NCBI GenBank assembly: GCA_963995505.1
Contig: OZ023182.1
Location: forward strand, 511,001-575,000
Length of the DNA stretch: 64,000 bases
Direction: 5' to 3'
From: Hypericum androsaemum
Taxonomy: Eukaryota; Streptophyta; Magnoliopsida; Malpighiales; Hypericaceae
Positions 23,066 through 35,535 of this stretch are shown one piece after another; the stretch's first letter is position 1; each line of letters starts with the position of its first letter. A program made the translations under genes and the position numbers. Below the pieces are notes generated by a model, which ran no database searches, was not told where the DNA came from, and saw nothing but the letters and a program-made list of their open reading frames with translations.

Positions 23066-25174
23066 CTCTCTCTCTCCTCCTCCCCCTCCCCTTTTTTGTT
23101 TCTTTCTTTTTTACCCCTTCTTTTTTTTTCAAGATTAGATTTTAGTTTGGTGTATATATCTAAAGTGGTTGCCTTGTTTGGGTCGGGTCTCCCGGGTCGA
23201 GTGGGCTGGACGAATGGGACTGCGTCGATGGGGAGAGTTGGTGTCACTCGATTCCATTTGGACCGTTGATTTCCCATTCTACGGTTGGGATTTCGGGTTT
23301 ACATAACCGGGTGGGTTCTGGCCTTCTGGGTTTGGTATTTGAAAGGGGTAGAGGGAATTAATTGCTCATGTTCGTTTTTTTGGAAAAAAATTAAACTTGC
23401 GTTCGTTACTCTTGGTTTACATACACATTGAGTAATTAATCCAAATTTAAGTTATATAAGATTGATAAAAAAATTTCACATGAAAAGATTTATCATTTAT
23501 TGTATTCGTAAATAGTAATAGAGCTCAAACTCAAAATCCAAATCTTTACTCTTATTATCTTTAAAATAAGGATCATATTCTTAAAATATCAAGATGACAC
23601 ATATCCTTAGTTCGTTTGCGGATTCAATAGTCTTGTCGACACCTATCCTTCGTCCGTTTCTGAGATAAATCAACAATCTTGTCGACACCTATCCTTCATC
23701 CGTTTCTGAGATAAATCAACAGATTCAGATTCGTGTGGCCCCTACATCCACGATGCGTCAAGACTCCTAGATGATAAAACCCTAACCTTTTTGTGTAGAG
23801 AATAATTTTGTGGTGATTTTATATACTGAGCGATCATATGTATATAATCATGGGGAAAAAACTTATAGGTCCCTAATATTAGACATAATGTACTATGAGA
23901 TCTAACTCATAGTTTTTAGGTCCTTGTGTTTTAAGAAATTGAAGCGATTGATCCCTCTGTTTATTTTTGACCAAAAATAATAGTGGAATGCCAAAACTGC
24001 TCTTATCCTCAATCTAAAACTATTATTTTACTATTTTCTATAAATGACCATTAAATTTTTTTTTATATAAAGAATTTGTTTTACTAAATTACCTGCAGTG
24101 GCTAAATTACTCCTACAGATTGAATGAACCAAATGCCAGAAGATGAAAATGCAGCCATGAAACAGGAAGAGTCTAGATTGATTGATTAATTCACTTGAAG
24201 TGTGAAAAGACGAGCACCTACTTCTTCTGGGTGTCAATTAGGCACTAGTATTCATTTCTTTTAACTAATATTCTACACCTAAGCCTCCATTTACTTCTTC
24301 TTCAGCTGCACTTGCGAGTGGGTATTGCAAATAGTGCTCCAGCTTGCACTGCTTTTGGTTTTGTCCACGAGAAAAATTTGGAATTCGATATGTCTAGTCT
24401 ATGGCTTTTCAGTAATTAATAAGTAGAGGAAAAAACACACATGACGATGAATATTTCTAGGTCATGTTGGAGCGAAAAATTAATTTGCGGATTTGGGACG
24501 ATCACTCCTGACCCGTTCTAAAGTTCGTTTCCGACCTTCAACCACAATTTATCGGCAACAGGTCCAATAAACATAAACATATTTGATTGAAGAAAGAAAG
24601 AAAGAATGGAATGAGTAGATTATTTGTTGTATTTGTCAAATATAGAAATTTGTAGAACAATAGTTTTAGGTTGAAGAGAGTGGCACTTTTAGCATTCAAT
24701 TTAGAATTATTGGCCTGGACATAAAGACATGATTAATCAGTTCAATTTTTTAAAATTCATAGACTAAAAAATTATTATTTGGACTTTTTAGTAAATTATA
24801 TCTAACCTTAAAGACCTATGAATTTTTTCTCTTATTTTTAATAAAATTTTGTGAGATAAAACAAATTTTTTAACATCCACCATAAATTGAAAAATAATTC
24901 ATGTAAGTAAACCAAACATTGTAATATTTTCGGTTCCCTATCTAAAAAGTCAAAACACCGGCAATTGAAAAACGCCCTGCCCACTAATATATAATATGCC
25001 GCACACCGTATTTAATTAAAACAAAAACCAACAATCCGCCAACGGATTTACCACTTCTCTCTCTCTATATATATCATATATGTTTAGTGTCACGAAGACG
25101 ACACAAAACCCAGAGTAGTTATTGTTTAATTTCTCGAAAACATTATTCCAATTAAGCTTGAAGAAAGAGTGTCC
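23066..25174. other. SAR1 upstream and intergenic DNA
   Basis: The first bases are the SAR1 5' UTR and promoter, which is pyrimidine-rich when read on the minus strand. At 23597-23722 a unit of about 46 bases (ACACCTATCCTTCGTCCGTT type) is repeated two to three times. The remainder is AT-rich, ending with CTCTCTCTCTATATATATCA (about 25055-25075), which may be the promoter core of the universal stress gene. Confidence 0.5.
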
Positions 25175-26423
25175 ATGGCGGAAACAGGAAGGGTAGGAAA
25201 AGAGAGGAAGATAATCGTGGCCGTTGATGAGAGCGAGGAGAGCATCTACGCACTTACTTGGTGTCTCGACAACATCGTTTCCTATAATTCTCAGGACACG
25301 ATCGTCCTCCTTTATGCTAAGCCTCCTCGTGTTGTTTACACCACTCTTGATGGCACTGGTTAGTATGCTTATGCTCGTTTCATTTATCGGGCCGAGTAAC
25401 ACAAATTTGAGTCAAAGTCGAGAATGAGTTTTGAGATTTTGGCTGCAGGGTATATGTTTTCATCTGATATGATGGCGAACATGGAGAGGTATGGTAACGA
25501 AGTGGCCGAGACCATCATGGACAAGGCCAAGAAGATCACACGCTCCAAACTTGGTGATCATTCCGAGGTGGGTAATTCATTGAAATTCTGATTTATTCAA
25601 CTGATTTCAATCAGTTAATTAAACTATCCTGTTTCTTCTTTTAGAGAGTCAAAAGTGAAACTACCACCACTTGATATAATCGTTTCCTTGATATAATATA
25701 TAAGGTTTTTTGGAACTTATAATATATAAGCTCTGAACATGTAAATATTAAACTGAAGGAGTGTGTTAAGAAGACAAAATGAATTTGAATTAACAATATT
25801 TTCATATGCAACTCAAAAAATTTAAATTATCTAAATTAGTACGATGTTATTAAACCTAAAAAAAATTAAGTGGAACTAAATACTTTACCAAATAAAAAAA
25901 ATCGCATCGGTTACATAAATAAATAATTACGCACCTGTTGACAAACCTGTATCGGGCGAGCAGGTTAAGGTGGAGACGATTGTAGAGAACGGGGACGCGA
26001 GGGAGGTGATCTGTCAGATGGTAGAAAAGCTGTCGGTTGATCTACTTGTCGTGGGAACCCACGGCTACGGTCCCATCAAGAGGTATTTTCAACCTTTTAG
26101 ATAAGAATAAAGATCTTTTGAAAAATTACTTAAAACCCCTCTAGATTGTGTACAAAAAGATTCACTCAATGTATCCAAATGGTTGTCTCTTTTGGTTGAA
26201 AGTATCCGAATATTTACTGAACTAGGCCAGATTACGACCACAAAACTCTTCTTCTTTAATTTTAACATGTTGTATTCTCGGGATTTGGTTTTAGTATTTA
26301 TGAATGTTTTGAGGGTAATTTTTCAGGGCATTCCTTGGAAGCGTGAGCAACCATTGTGCGCAAAGCGTCAAGTGTCCGGTCTTGATCGCCAAGAGGCCTA
26401 AATCCAACAACGGGAGCAACTGA
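25175..26423 (+). CDS. Universal stress protein, ATP-binding type
   Basis: Small cytosolic or nuclear protein of the UspA fold. Members bind ATP and are induced by stress; the client reaction is not known. Four exons: 25175-25358, 25449-25567, 25964-26082 and 26327-26423; 172 residues with consistent phases. The fold starts with KIIVAVDESEESIYALTWCL, continues with TIVLLYAKPP and GDAREVICQMVEKLSVDLLV, and carries the nucleotide site GTHGYGPIKRAFLGSVSNHC, which fits the G-x2-G-x9-G-(S/T) rule for ATP-binding members. The end CPVLIAKRP is the usual last strand. The start ATG lies in the context TCCATGGCG, a good plant context. The position of the second intron, just after HSE, was fixed by matching the GTT-AAG-GTG frame after a CAG acceptor. 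Confidence 0.93.
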
Positions 26424-27439
26424 TTGTGTTATAACCGAATATGTACATGTTTAATTGTTTAGTTCCCAGTTAATCCTCCCTTTTCTTTTGTCTTCTGATG
26501 TGCTTTGTAAATGATTGTAATCATTTTCTTTTTAATCACTCTCTTTCTTTGCCTCATTTCCCCGTGAGAATAGCTTAACTCTTGCATATTAGTGTAACAT
26601 TAAATAAATAAATAAATCTTTTTGGTATATAATACCTCGTATTGGGATACTGAACTTCCGCTATATTTAAAAGGTAATCAAATTTTTTTAACAAATATTT
26701 AACACCGAGTGTTTGAACTTGAGTTAAGCTATTGGTATAACAAAAGTAATAGTGTAATTTTTTTTAATGAGTATAGTGTAACATGTTTGTGCATTTCTAT
26801 TTAAAATAAAATAGCTACCAACAAATACTTGGATCAAATCAAAGTAAAATTTTTCTAGCTTAATTAAGAAGTCTCGAGTTTGAGCTCATGAAAACGAAAT
26901 AATGTTAAAAACTTGTTAGAAAAGTTTGGTCTATTCTACCCAACTTTAATTTAGATTAGTCAATCTTTGAATGTCTAGATACAAATTAATTTCAAAGTAA
27001 AATAGCTCGCCAAAGAGTTTACATTGCAATTGATTCTTCTAATTTCGGATAACCCAAGTGGATTGAAAATTTGGAACTCTAAATTCAAATTTGATTCAGG
27101 AAAATTACCTTCTCTCATGAGTCACTAAGCCTAGCAACTGCTGTTTTGAAACATATTATCTAGGCCTCTTAAAAATCAAATTTATTGTACTGGTAAAAGA
27201 TTTTCTCTCCCTAAAATCTCCAGCACCACCTACTCAGATTTGGCCATTTCTACTTGGAGGATCAATTGGAAATCTTTTTCTTGTAACGGCACGTAGGATT
27301 CATCTCATAACTTGAAGAAGATTTTGCCTCGAGTATAGGGATTATTATTATTTCTTAATTATCATTTTTTGTTCTTGACCATTCCAACACTATTTGGCTT
27401 TGGTTTTGGTTCAAGTAGTTTGTATGAGATTCTTTGGCT
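26424..27439. other. Intergenic DNA
   Basis: AT-rich. The first part is the 3' UTR of the universal stress gene. No other gene or named repeat is supported. Confidence 0.45.
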
Positions 27440-27505
27440 ATGAGGCTATTTCCTTTCAATCCCAATTTTGCAATTAGAGGCACTGCAAGAAGAACATATT
27501 TAGCC

Positions 27506-30500
27506 ATGAAGTTGAAGTCTAAATTCGTGACACTTAAGGCCATTGCTCGGCCGGCTTACTTCTGCATTGTTTTGGTAATTTTGAATACAATTCCGTATTC
27601 TCGTCTCGTCTTTTGCCACTTGAACCAACGTCGTATTGGAATAAGTGTTTACTTGTACCATTCATACTTTGATGCAGGTGGTTTCGCTGATCATAATCCT
27701 GAAACTATGCTCGATGATTCGACAGACAAAAAACCATGTAGTTTCCGGATCCAATGCAGTAAGAAATCGATCCGTTTCGGATATTCAGATGGCTGCAGGG
27801 CAGTTGTACCATCTGAATTCATCAGCTTCAGGTCTGGCAAGAGCTGTAAGCTCTGCTCTGAACGGGACTCGGCTAACTTTTGCTTCCATTGAGACCAAGG
27901 TAAGTTCGAAGCTAGAAGACTGTATTCTTGCAAGTTCTGATATATCTGTCCAACACCTGATGAGAACGAACTCCTGTCCTCAGGTTGCTCCTATGTTGTT
28001 TCTGGCTCTGTCGACCGTCCCGAATTTGTATCAGGTATCGTACATCGGACTGGATGGCGTGTTGTTCTCGTTCTACAACGACGACGATCAGACTTTTCTG
28101 GTGTATTCCAACGCTTCATCCCCATCCGAGTGGCTCACTCAACACGTGAACCGCGACAATGGGATGGTCTACGGAGATGCAGTGGCCTCTGATTCCGTTG
28201 CGATAGTAAATTCGAGTTGGTTCCGCAAGGCGCTGAACAGCACGCGTGGCTACTCTTCGGTAGGGACGGGGTGGAGCAGGGAACATGGCAAATTGTTCTT
28301 CAACTCTGCTGCTATGGATAGTAGGGGAGTTGTGTCACTAGGCTTTCCAGTTCAGGCTGTTATAGACCATTTCATGGCTTCTGATTTCCATGGAGGGTAC
28401 TTCAACTTGTATACCGAACAAGGCGAATCCATAGTTCCGACAAAGATTCCAAGCATCGATGCCATAACGCTATCCGGTGACCAGGCTAGTGTTCGAAGTC
28501 ATGGAACATGGCATTCCTTCTCCTGTGTTTCTACTGATCCCAAATATGGACCCGGGAGATGGGAAACTGCTGACAACCTTTTGTTCTATTGCGACAGAAT
28601 CGACATCGCTGGACTTAAATCGATATATCTATTGGCATATCAAGAAGATAGCTCGATTCGCCTTGTCGTAAAGAACAGCACATTGTCGATAGCGCTACTG
28701 GCGCTGATGTTCGCCTTCATACTTGCTTCTCTTTGCACCTACATATACTTGACGGCTAGAGCAACAAACAGAGAGATGTTCCTGTGCGCTGCACTCATAA
28801 AGCAGACTGAAGCAACCCAACAAGCCGAGCGAAAGAGCATGAACAAAACCAAGGCCTTCGCTGGCGCAAACCATGACGTGCGGGGTTCTTTGGCTGCTAT
28901 AAAAGGCTTGATTGAGTTGTCTCAGGACGAGGCTAAGCCGGGATCCGAGTTGGCAGCAAATTTGTCTCAGATGGAAAACTGTACGGAAGATCTCGTAGGT
29001 ATATTGAACTCAATTCTGGATATGAGCAAACTTGAAGCAGGGAAGATGACATTGGATACTGAAGAGTTCAATTTGGCTCAGCTCCTTGAGGAAGTAGTGG
29101 ACATGTTCTATCCGGTTGCCTACAAGAAAGGCATAGACCTTGTGCTCGATCCTTGCGATGGGACGATCCTCAGGTCTCCGCTCGTAAGAGCCGATCGGAT
29201 AAAGATAAAGCAGATCTTATGCAATTTGGTCAACAATGCCATAAAGTTCACATCAGAAGGACACATCTCGGTGCGTGCTGTGGTGAAGCGAAACAATCTG
29301 AAGCGGGAGATCATTGCTGCTAATAGAACAAATCTGCTCAAGTTTCTATCTCGGTTTTGTTATGCCAATGAGGAGGGGATGAATGACCTTGAAGCCCTGC
29401 ATAAGGTAGACGAAAACCCGAGCGAGATGGAGTTTGAGTTCGAGGTGGATGATACCGGCATGGGAATTCCCAAGGATAAGCAGAAGACTATCTTTGAAGA
29501 CTACGTTCAGATGAAAGAATCTGCTGCTGGACAAGAAGGCTGTGGTCTCGGGCTCGGAATCGTTCAATCTTTGGTACGAGTAATGAAAGGCGAGTTGAGG
29601 ATTGTTGAGAAAGAGCATGGAGAGAGAGGCATTTGCTTCAGGTTCAATTTGTTTCTGTCCACTTCCGAAGTCTCCAAATTTCCTGATGGCTTCATGTCCC
29701 CTCCTAAACAGGAAGGAGGATCATCCCATGTAGTGATCTTCCTGCCAGGTGCAGAAAGGCGGAGGGTCCTAAAGAAGTACATTGAGAGCTTGAACATAAA
29801 AGTGACTATCATCAAAGACATTCGCCAATTCTGCTTCGAGCTCGAGCGGATCAGGCGAAAACTGGAAAGTGCAGGGAAACCTGAGCACAGTTTACTCGAC
29901 TACCTGACCAGATCTGCATCCACCAACTCTGATCCGGAAGGAATACCCGAAATTCAGACAGATGCCAAGGAAGGAAACGATCACATGGCATTACCACACT
30001 ACAGGAAGTCCACCTCCAAGAACTCGTCCGGCTTCGTTCTACTGATCGTAGATGCCACAATTTCTTCTGAAAGTTCCAACCCTGAAGTCCAAGAAATCCT
30101 GACAAATTTCAGAAAAGACATCCTGAAAACTAATTGCATGCTCGTTTGGTTATACGATCAGACGATGACTGATCATTCTTGGGGACGTGGAGTAGCACCT
30201 GAAGGAGATTTGTTGGAGATACACAAACCGCTCCACGGGTCACGTTTAGCTCAGGTTTTATCGCTACTTCCAGAACGAAGAGGAATGCCCGCTTGCCACT
30301 TCCCTCCAAAGGCTGCAATTTCTAAACAAGTTCAGGAAGCTGAGATCGAACCTGACGTCAGTCCTCCTGCTCAACCTGTCACGGTAGAATCAACAGAAAA
30401 GCACAGCGAAATAGACAATCCAAGCCACTCGAGCTGCTCCGAGATCGAACCTGACGTCAGTCCTCCTGCCACAGTAGACATTGATAAACCATTGGTCGGG

Positions 30501-31014
30501 AAGAGGGTCCTGGTGGTCGATGATGATCTGTTGTTGCAAAAAATAAACAAAGCGAAATTGGAAAAACTCGGGGCGGTGGTGGTTGAAGTGTGTTACAATG
30601 GGATAATGGCACTGGCCAAAGTATGCAATGGACTGTATGATAACAACTCTCAAGGGGGTTCCAAGGCTGCTCACTCATACGACTGCATATTAATGGACTG
30701 TGAGGTAAATTTCTACAACTATCTATCTCTCTCTCTCTTTCTTTTTAATTTAATTTAATTTATTAATAAAACACCTGATGGTGATGTTGTTGTGGGAAAT
30801 GCAGATGCCAGTACTGAACGGGTACGAAGCAACGAGACTGATAAGGGCGGAAGAACAACGGTACAACGTGCGCATTCCGATAATTGCGCTAACGGCTCAC
30901 GCAATGCCGGAGGAAGCAAGCAAGTCCATCGATTCTGGAATGGACTTTCATCTGACCAAGCCCTTGCAGGAGGACAAACTGTTGGAGGTTTTCAGGTTAC
31001 TTGGTTATATGTAG
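27506..31014 (+). CDS. CKI1: CKI1-like hybrid histidine kinase
   Basis: Membrane sensor of the plant His-Asp phosphorelay. Arabidopsis CKI1 signals without cytokinin through AHP proteins and is needed in the female gametophyte and vascular tissue. Exons: 27506-27574, 27678-27899, 27984-30704 and 30805-31014; 1073 residues. First membrane helix PAYFCIVLVVSLIIILKLC (across intron 1), an extracytosolic domain with VSYIGLDGVLFSFY and GVVSLGFPV, a second helix near residues 331-355 (SIALLALMFAFILASLCTYI), then the kinase: H box FAGANHDVRGSLAAIKGLIE with phospho-His 394, N box QILCNLVNNAIKFTSEGHI, G1 EVDDTGMGIP, F box FEDYVQ and G2 GLGLGIVQSL. The receiver has VLVVDDD, phospho-Asp 1002 in LMDCE and the conserved Lys in LTKPL. 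Intron 2 (84 nt) keeps the frame open and would add 28 residues if retained. An in-frame ATG at 27440 could extend the N-terminus by 22 residues. Confidence 0.93.
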
Positions 31015-32233
31015 CGCAAGTTCTTGAATGCTGCCAGCCAGGGGTGGTTTTGGTTCTTGCTCGCCTTTGCGAATTTTGTTACCGCCCGGAATGCAGATGA
31101 TTTGTGCTTGTCCGTGCGACATTTTTTTCTTCTTCTAATTCCGCTGTAAACTTCAATAATCTTTTCGGATAAGAGATGCATCCGTTGCCGGCAAGAAGGG
31201 AGATCAATCTTCTTCTTTTTTTCCTTTTTTCTTGGACGAGTACATATTATAGGAGTTAACGCCATTATCTTTATGAACACATCCATCAAATTCAGTCTCA
31301 GTTTCAACGAGAACACCCAACTTACCAGCTCCTTGATCGTCACCTGAGCTCTCTCAGCCACTCGGACTTCCTAACTTAACTGACCAGGTCTTCTCAGCGG
31401 CAGCTCAGGGTGGTGACTGCAGTGGTTTGGCTAAAATGGGGCCACCCCACCACCGTTTCTTATTGCCATGCTTAGTTATATTTGATGTCTTTGTTTTGTA
31501 CACCAGTTGTTTCCTTGTGTTCTGTTTTATTTGTTGACTTGAATTAGTCTTGGAAGCTGTTGTATCTATCTCTGAAGGATTCATCCGACCTAGACACTCA
31601 CTGCACTACACTCTCTCATATGTAGTAGGTACAGTGCAATTCCATTCAATTCAACCGGACCGGACTCCAGCTTACTTGGCGGCATATGCAGGAAGGTAAT
31701 CCTGTTCTCAGGAACTGAGATGATCACATTTGATTTGGCCTATCGCTTCTCATATATGTAGGTACACCGCTCTTTAGCACAGAGATGCATCTCGTATGCT
31801 CAGCACTTTGTTTGATTGGTCAGTAGTTTCTTGGCACCTGTCTCCGAATTGGAGGGAACTGAGATGATCACATTCGATTACGCAAATAAGGCCACCGTAT
31901 TTCTGAGAAAAAGGAGACGCCCCATGGCCTTGCATTTCAGAAAAAGGATATCATATCACTGGTTTGTCCTTTTTCGCCATTCCCAAAACCAATAAAATAG
32001 AATTGCAGAAGAGAAGCAGGTGGAGGGTAAAAATGTTATAAGTTCGTTACAACTATTTGAGAAAACGGGCTCTCATCCAGTTAAAAATGTTATAAGGCTT
32101 AGAACTCCTCCTCTTCCCCTCCTAACAAAGCCCTACAACTACGAACTAGATTGAAGAATAAAGGAAAAAATGTTTAGAAGAACAAGCCGTCCGTCCCCCA
32201 GCCTCTTCATTGATAGGAACGAGCATTTTCCGT
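31015..32233. other. 3' flanks of two convergent genes
   Basis: The CKI1-like gene (+) and calreticulin gene (-) converge here. The phrase ACTGAGATGATCACATTTGA occurs near 31716 and again, with one change, near 31860; a CTCATATRTAG motif recurs near 31616 and 31750. No ORF is credible. Confidence 0.5.
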
Positions 32234-35229
32234 CTACAGCTCATCCTGCGAAGAAGACAGTGTTCATAACTGGTCAGTGCCCTGGACACCTCAAAAGTTA
32301 TGAACTTAAGTCATTAATGAACGCCAAGACTTACATGCACTTCATCATCTTTGGCTTCGGTGCTTTCCTCGGCATCATCTCCATCGGTGTCATCCGAATC
32401 ATCATCGTCATTGTCGGCCTGAAGTAACAGAAACAAAAGAAATTAGGGAGAGCTTACACAGGAGCCCAAATCAAATGTTTTTTAGGAACGTGTATTGACT
32501 GGCTTACATCAGAATCATCTGGTTCACTGCTTTTTTCCTGGATACACAATCATAATTAACAAGTCAGAATATACGACTCTCTTAATCAAAATGATAAACT
32601 TCCTGCATCTTGTGTCATGCAAACACAGGCCACCAATGCATGCATGCCAACCATAAAACCTTTACACACTAAGAAAATAGTAAGCCAACAGACGCAAAAC
32701 GTGAACAGATGGACACATCAGATCAGACTGATATCAGCCACCTAGTACGTGCGGAACAAATCATAAGTTGGTGAAGACTTGAGCAGTCCACATATATAAT
32801 CTTTGATGGAGATTTAACAATTTAAGTGATTATCAAAGTACCTCCTCCTCGCTCTTCTTCTCGGCCTCCTCAAAAGCAGCCTTCTCAGCCTGCAAGTAGG
32901 AGACAGTCTCAATCAAATTCAAGAAAATGAAGTCTTACATGAGATGTAACTACTATCCATTTCAAACAATAAAAGCTGAAATTTCAGCTGGGAACTAAGA
33001 CGTACATCCTTGTGCTTTCCCCATGTTTCTTCAGCCACCTTCTTGGCATACTCAGGGTCGTCACAGACCAAAACATTGTCAAACAATGTTCCAGACTTCA
33101 CCTGTTGGGCAGAAATTCATGAATATTAGGTTATCCATAAATGAATGAAGACTACCCCGAAAGGAAATGACTAGACAATCACCTGCCACAACTCAATGCC
33201 AACATACTTCAACTTGGGGAAAACATAGAGATCAGGATCATCCTTAAAGTCTGCAAAATATACAAGAGACAGCAATGACTCAAAGAGCAGGAAAATTAAC
33301 CATGAAATAAAGGGATACAAATTACAAACAAACCTGGGTTGTCAATCGTAGGTGCCTTCCACTTGCCCTGGTAGTTGGGATTTTTGATTTTCTGCAAAGA
33401 TGAAGAGTTGCTTTAAGATCCTATCAATGGAAGTATAAAAACATCAACAACTTCTGAAAGTCACAAACCTTTGGCTTCCATGGTCCTTTGTATTCGGGGT
33501 TGGCAATAGTTGGAGCAGTCCATTCACCGTCCTCATCATCATCCCAATCCTCAGGCTGAAATCTCAGATTTTCAGAATATTTTTCACACAGCTAAATCCT
33601 TTCAAAATCAAGATGAAATTGAATCAACTTATAGCAAATGATTAAAACTCCATAATTACCTTCTTGGCATCAGCATCAGGGATCTCTTTTGGGATGTCAT
33701 CGTAACCCTGCAATTGGTACACCAAAAAATAGTCAACATTTGTTCAAGAACTACTAATAGAAACATAGAAAACAGGCTCAATGAAAAGGAGCAGCGGTCA
33801 CCTCTGGCTTTGTGTCCTCAGGGTCAGGAATGAACTCCTTGTCGTCCCAATCTTCAGGCTGCAATGAAGAGAGTTATATTAACAAACTGTCAAGAATTTA
33901 GTTTAGCTCAATAATTCACAACGGGGCAAAGAGCTCTACCTTCTTGGCCTCAGGATCCTTAATTTTCTTTGGTGGGAGGAGATCCCAGTCAGTGTAAAGA
34001 CTGCCAGATTTCTTCTCTTCGTTATCAATGAGGATAGTGTAGGTGGCATCTGGCTTGAGGATGAATGTGTAAACATGAGTGAGCTGGTCAGTCTCACAAG
34101 GGACATCCTTCTTTAGCAAATGGTTTGTTCCGTTATAGGTCAGAATCGCATGAACTTTCTTAGTGCTGTAGCCACAGATATCAGGACCAAACATAATGCT
34201 GCAGCCAGTGATGGAGATCCAGATCAGTAACATAGAATTCACCGCTAATAATGTCAAAATAAGAAAAATGAGGGAAAAGGTTTCAACCTGTAAGGAGTGT
34301 CACCACCGAATTTTGTCTGATCGACATCTCCACTGAGCAACTTCATATAGCCACCACCGCAGTCAAGCTTCTGTTCGTGCTTGACTGAGAACTGGAAGAC
34401 TAATGTATTGTCCTTGTTGCTGAATTCAGGGAATTCAGCTGAGATAGCATAAAATCTGTAATCCTCGCTTGTCTGAATACCTGCAACACAGAAGGGAAAT
34501 TGTCATCAAGCAAGCCCACAGCAACTCGCAACAAACAGAGTGTCAGGATTACTACCTTTGTCGTTGGCGTCACCGTTCCATTTGCCAGAGGTGTGGTTCC
34601 ACGTCCCGGCAGTGCTTTCATCTTTCTTCCAATCGGATACAACCCACCGACTGTCCCATCCATCTATTCAATTCCACAGAGAACACAGTATCATCAGCAA
34701 AATATTATCAAACAAAATGTCAAACCCCAGCAGTCCAACTTCAACAGAGCATCATGAGGCACAAACAAACTCATGGCTATGGAAGCAGAAATGAACAAAA
34801 TCTATATCACTACCAATAAAATATTTCCCGAAGCCGTGGATAAGGTCAACTCTATAGTCTAGTAATGCCAAAATGCCCTCCTCTCGGCACCGGAAATCGG
34901 AGGATCTACAGATCCGGTCTATCCATTCAAAGAATCGCCAAATAAAAAAAAATAAAGAAAAAATAAAAACAACAACTAGATCGGAACACGCACGAGAACA
35001 AGCTCAACGTTGTTGTTCACTAGTTACATTCAATTTATCGATAAACGACCTAAAAAATACTCTCAATTCACAAAGATATGGCCACGATCTACGCTAGGGC
35101 AAAGCACATTTGAGTGCTGGAGAAAGAGAGGATACCTTCGAAACGCTCCTCGAAAAAGACTTTAGCGGAAGCGATCGCGAGGAGAGAAAAGAGTACAAGT
35201 AAAGAGATCGGCTTCCTAGGGCTCTCCAT
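32234..35229 (-). CDS. CRT1: Calreticulin (CRT1/2 type)
   Basis: Calcium-storing lectin chaperone of the ER lumen. Fourteen exons were traced: 35136-35229, 34556-34663, 34288-34480, 33940-34198, 33802-33858, 33660-33707, 33469-33555, 33334-33391, 33183-33250, 33006-33101, 32842-32889, 32508-32537, 32335-32418 and 32234-32245; 413 residues, phases consistent. Signal peptide [21 protein letters not shown] domain with [20 protein letters not shown] and [11 protein letters not shown] domain with three PEDWDD/PEGYDD repeats followed by [20 protein letters not shown] and [14 protein letters not shown] domain is Asp/Glu-rich ([18 protein letters not shown]). The ER retention signal HDEL is made only by the last splice: His ends exon 13, and Asp-Glu-Leu-stop is the whole coding part of exon 14. 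The acidic tail places it with CRT1/2 and not CRT3; which of these two is not resolved. Confidence 0.97.
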
Positions 35230-35301
35230 TTCTAGAGAGAGAGAGAGAATTTTAACTGTAGTCGAAGACGACTGACTGGAGAGAGTGGAAATGTGAGACG
35301 G

Positions 35302-35310
35302 TATTTATAG
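35302..35310 (-). promoter_or_regulatory. TATA box of calreticulin gene
   Basis: CTATAAATA on the minus strand, about 75 bases upstream of the ATG. Confidence 0.65.
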
Positions 35311-35380
35311 ATGGGTTAGCCTCCTTCGGGTTTAACCGCGGGTTATTTAGAGATTTCACCGTCCTACGTGTGCTGCCTTG

Positions 35381-35410
35381 TGACGTGGACGAATTATTGA
35401 TCGCCACGTG
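35381..35410. promoter_or_regulatory. UPRE-like TGACGTGG and G-box CACGTG
   Basis: TGACGTGG at 35381-35388 is the core bound by ER-stress bZIP factors in the XBP1/ATF6 sense. CACGTG at 35405-35410 is a G-box/ABRE core; a second CACGTG is at 35515-35520. Confidence 0.45.
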
Positions 35411-35516
35411 TTTTCCGGGAGTCATTGGAATGATGTGGCATCTGCCCATTGGGAGGTTACACGAGGGCGGACGGGACGCGCGAGTGGTTTGCGATTGAGA
35501 GGGTTTTAATTGGACA

Positions 35517-35535
35517 CGTGGAGGTCTAGGATTGG
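35517..35535 (-). promoter_or_regulatory. ER stress response element (ERSE-I) upstream of calreticulin
   Basis: Read on the minus strand: CCAAT, nine bases, CCACG. This is exactly the ERSE-I layout (CCAAT-N9-CCACG) that drives ER chaperone genes in the unfolded protein response, about 210-230 bases upstream of the TATA box. Confidence 0.7.

Noticed and set aside
27434..27892. 152-codon ORF overlapping the start of the CKI1-like gene
   Set aside because: Its 5' part is exon 1 of the kinase; the rest is intron 1 and exon 2 in the wrong frame.
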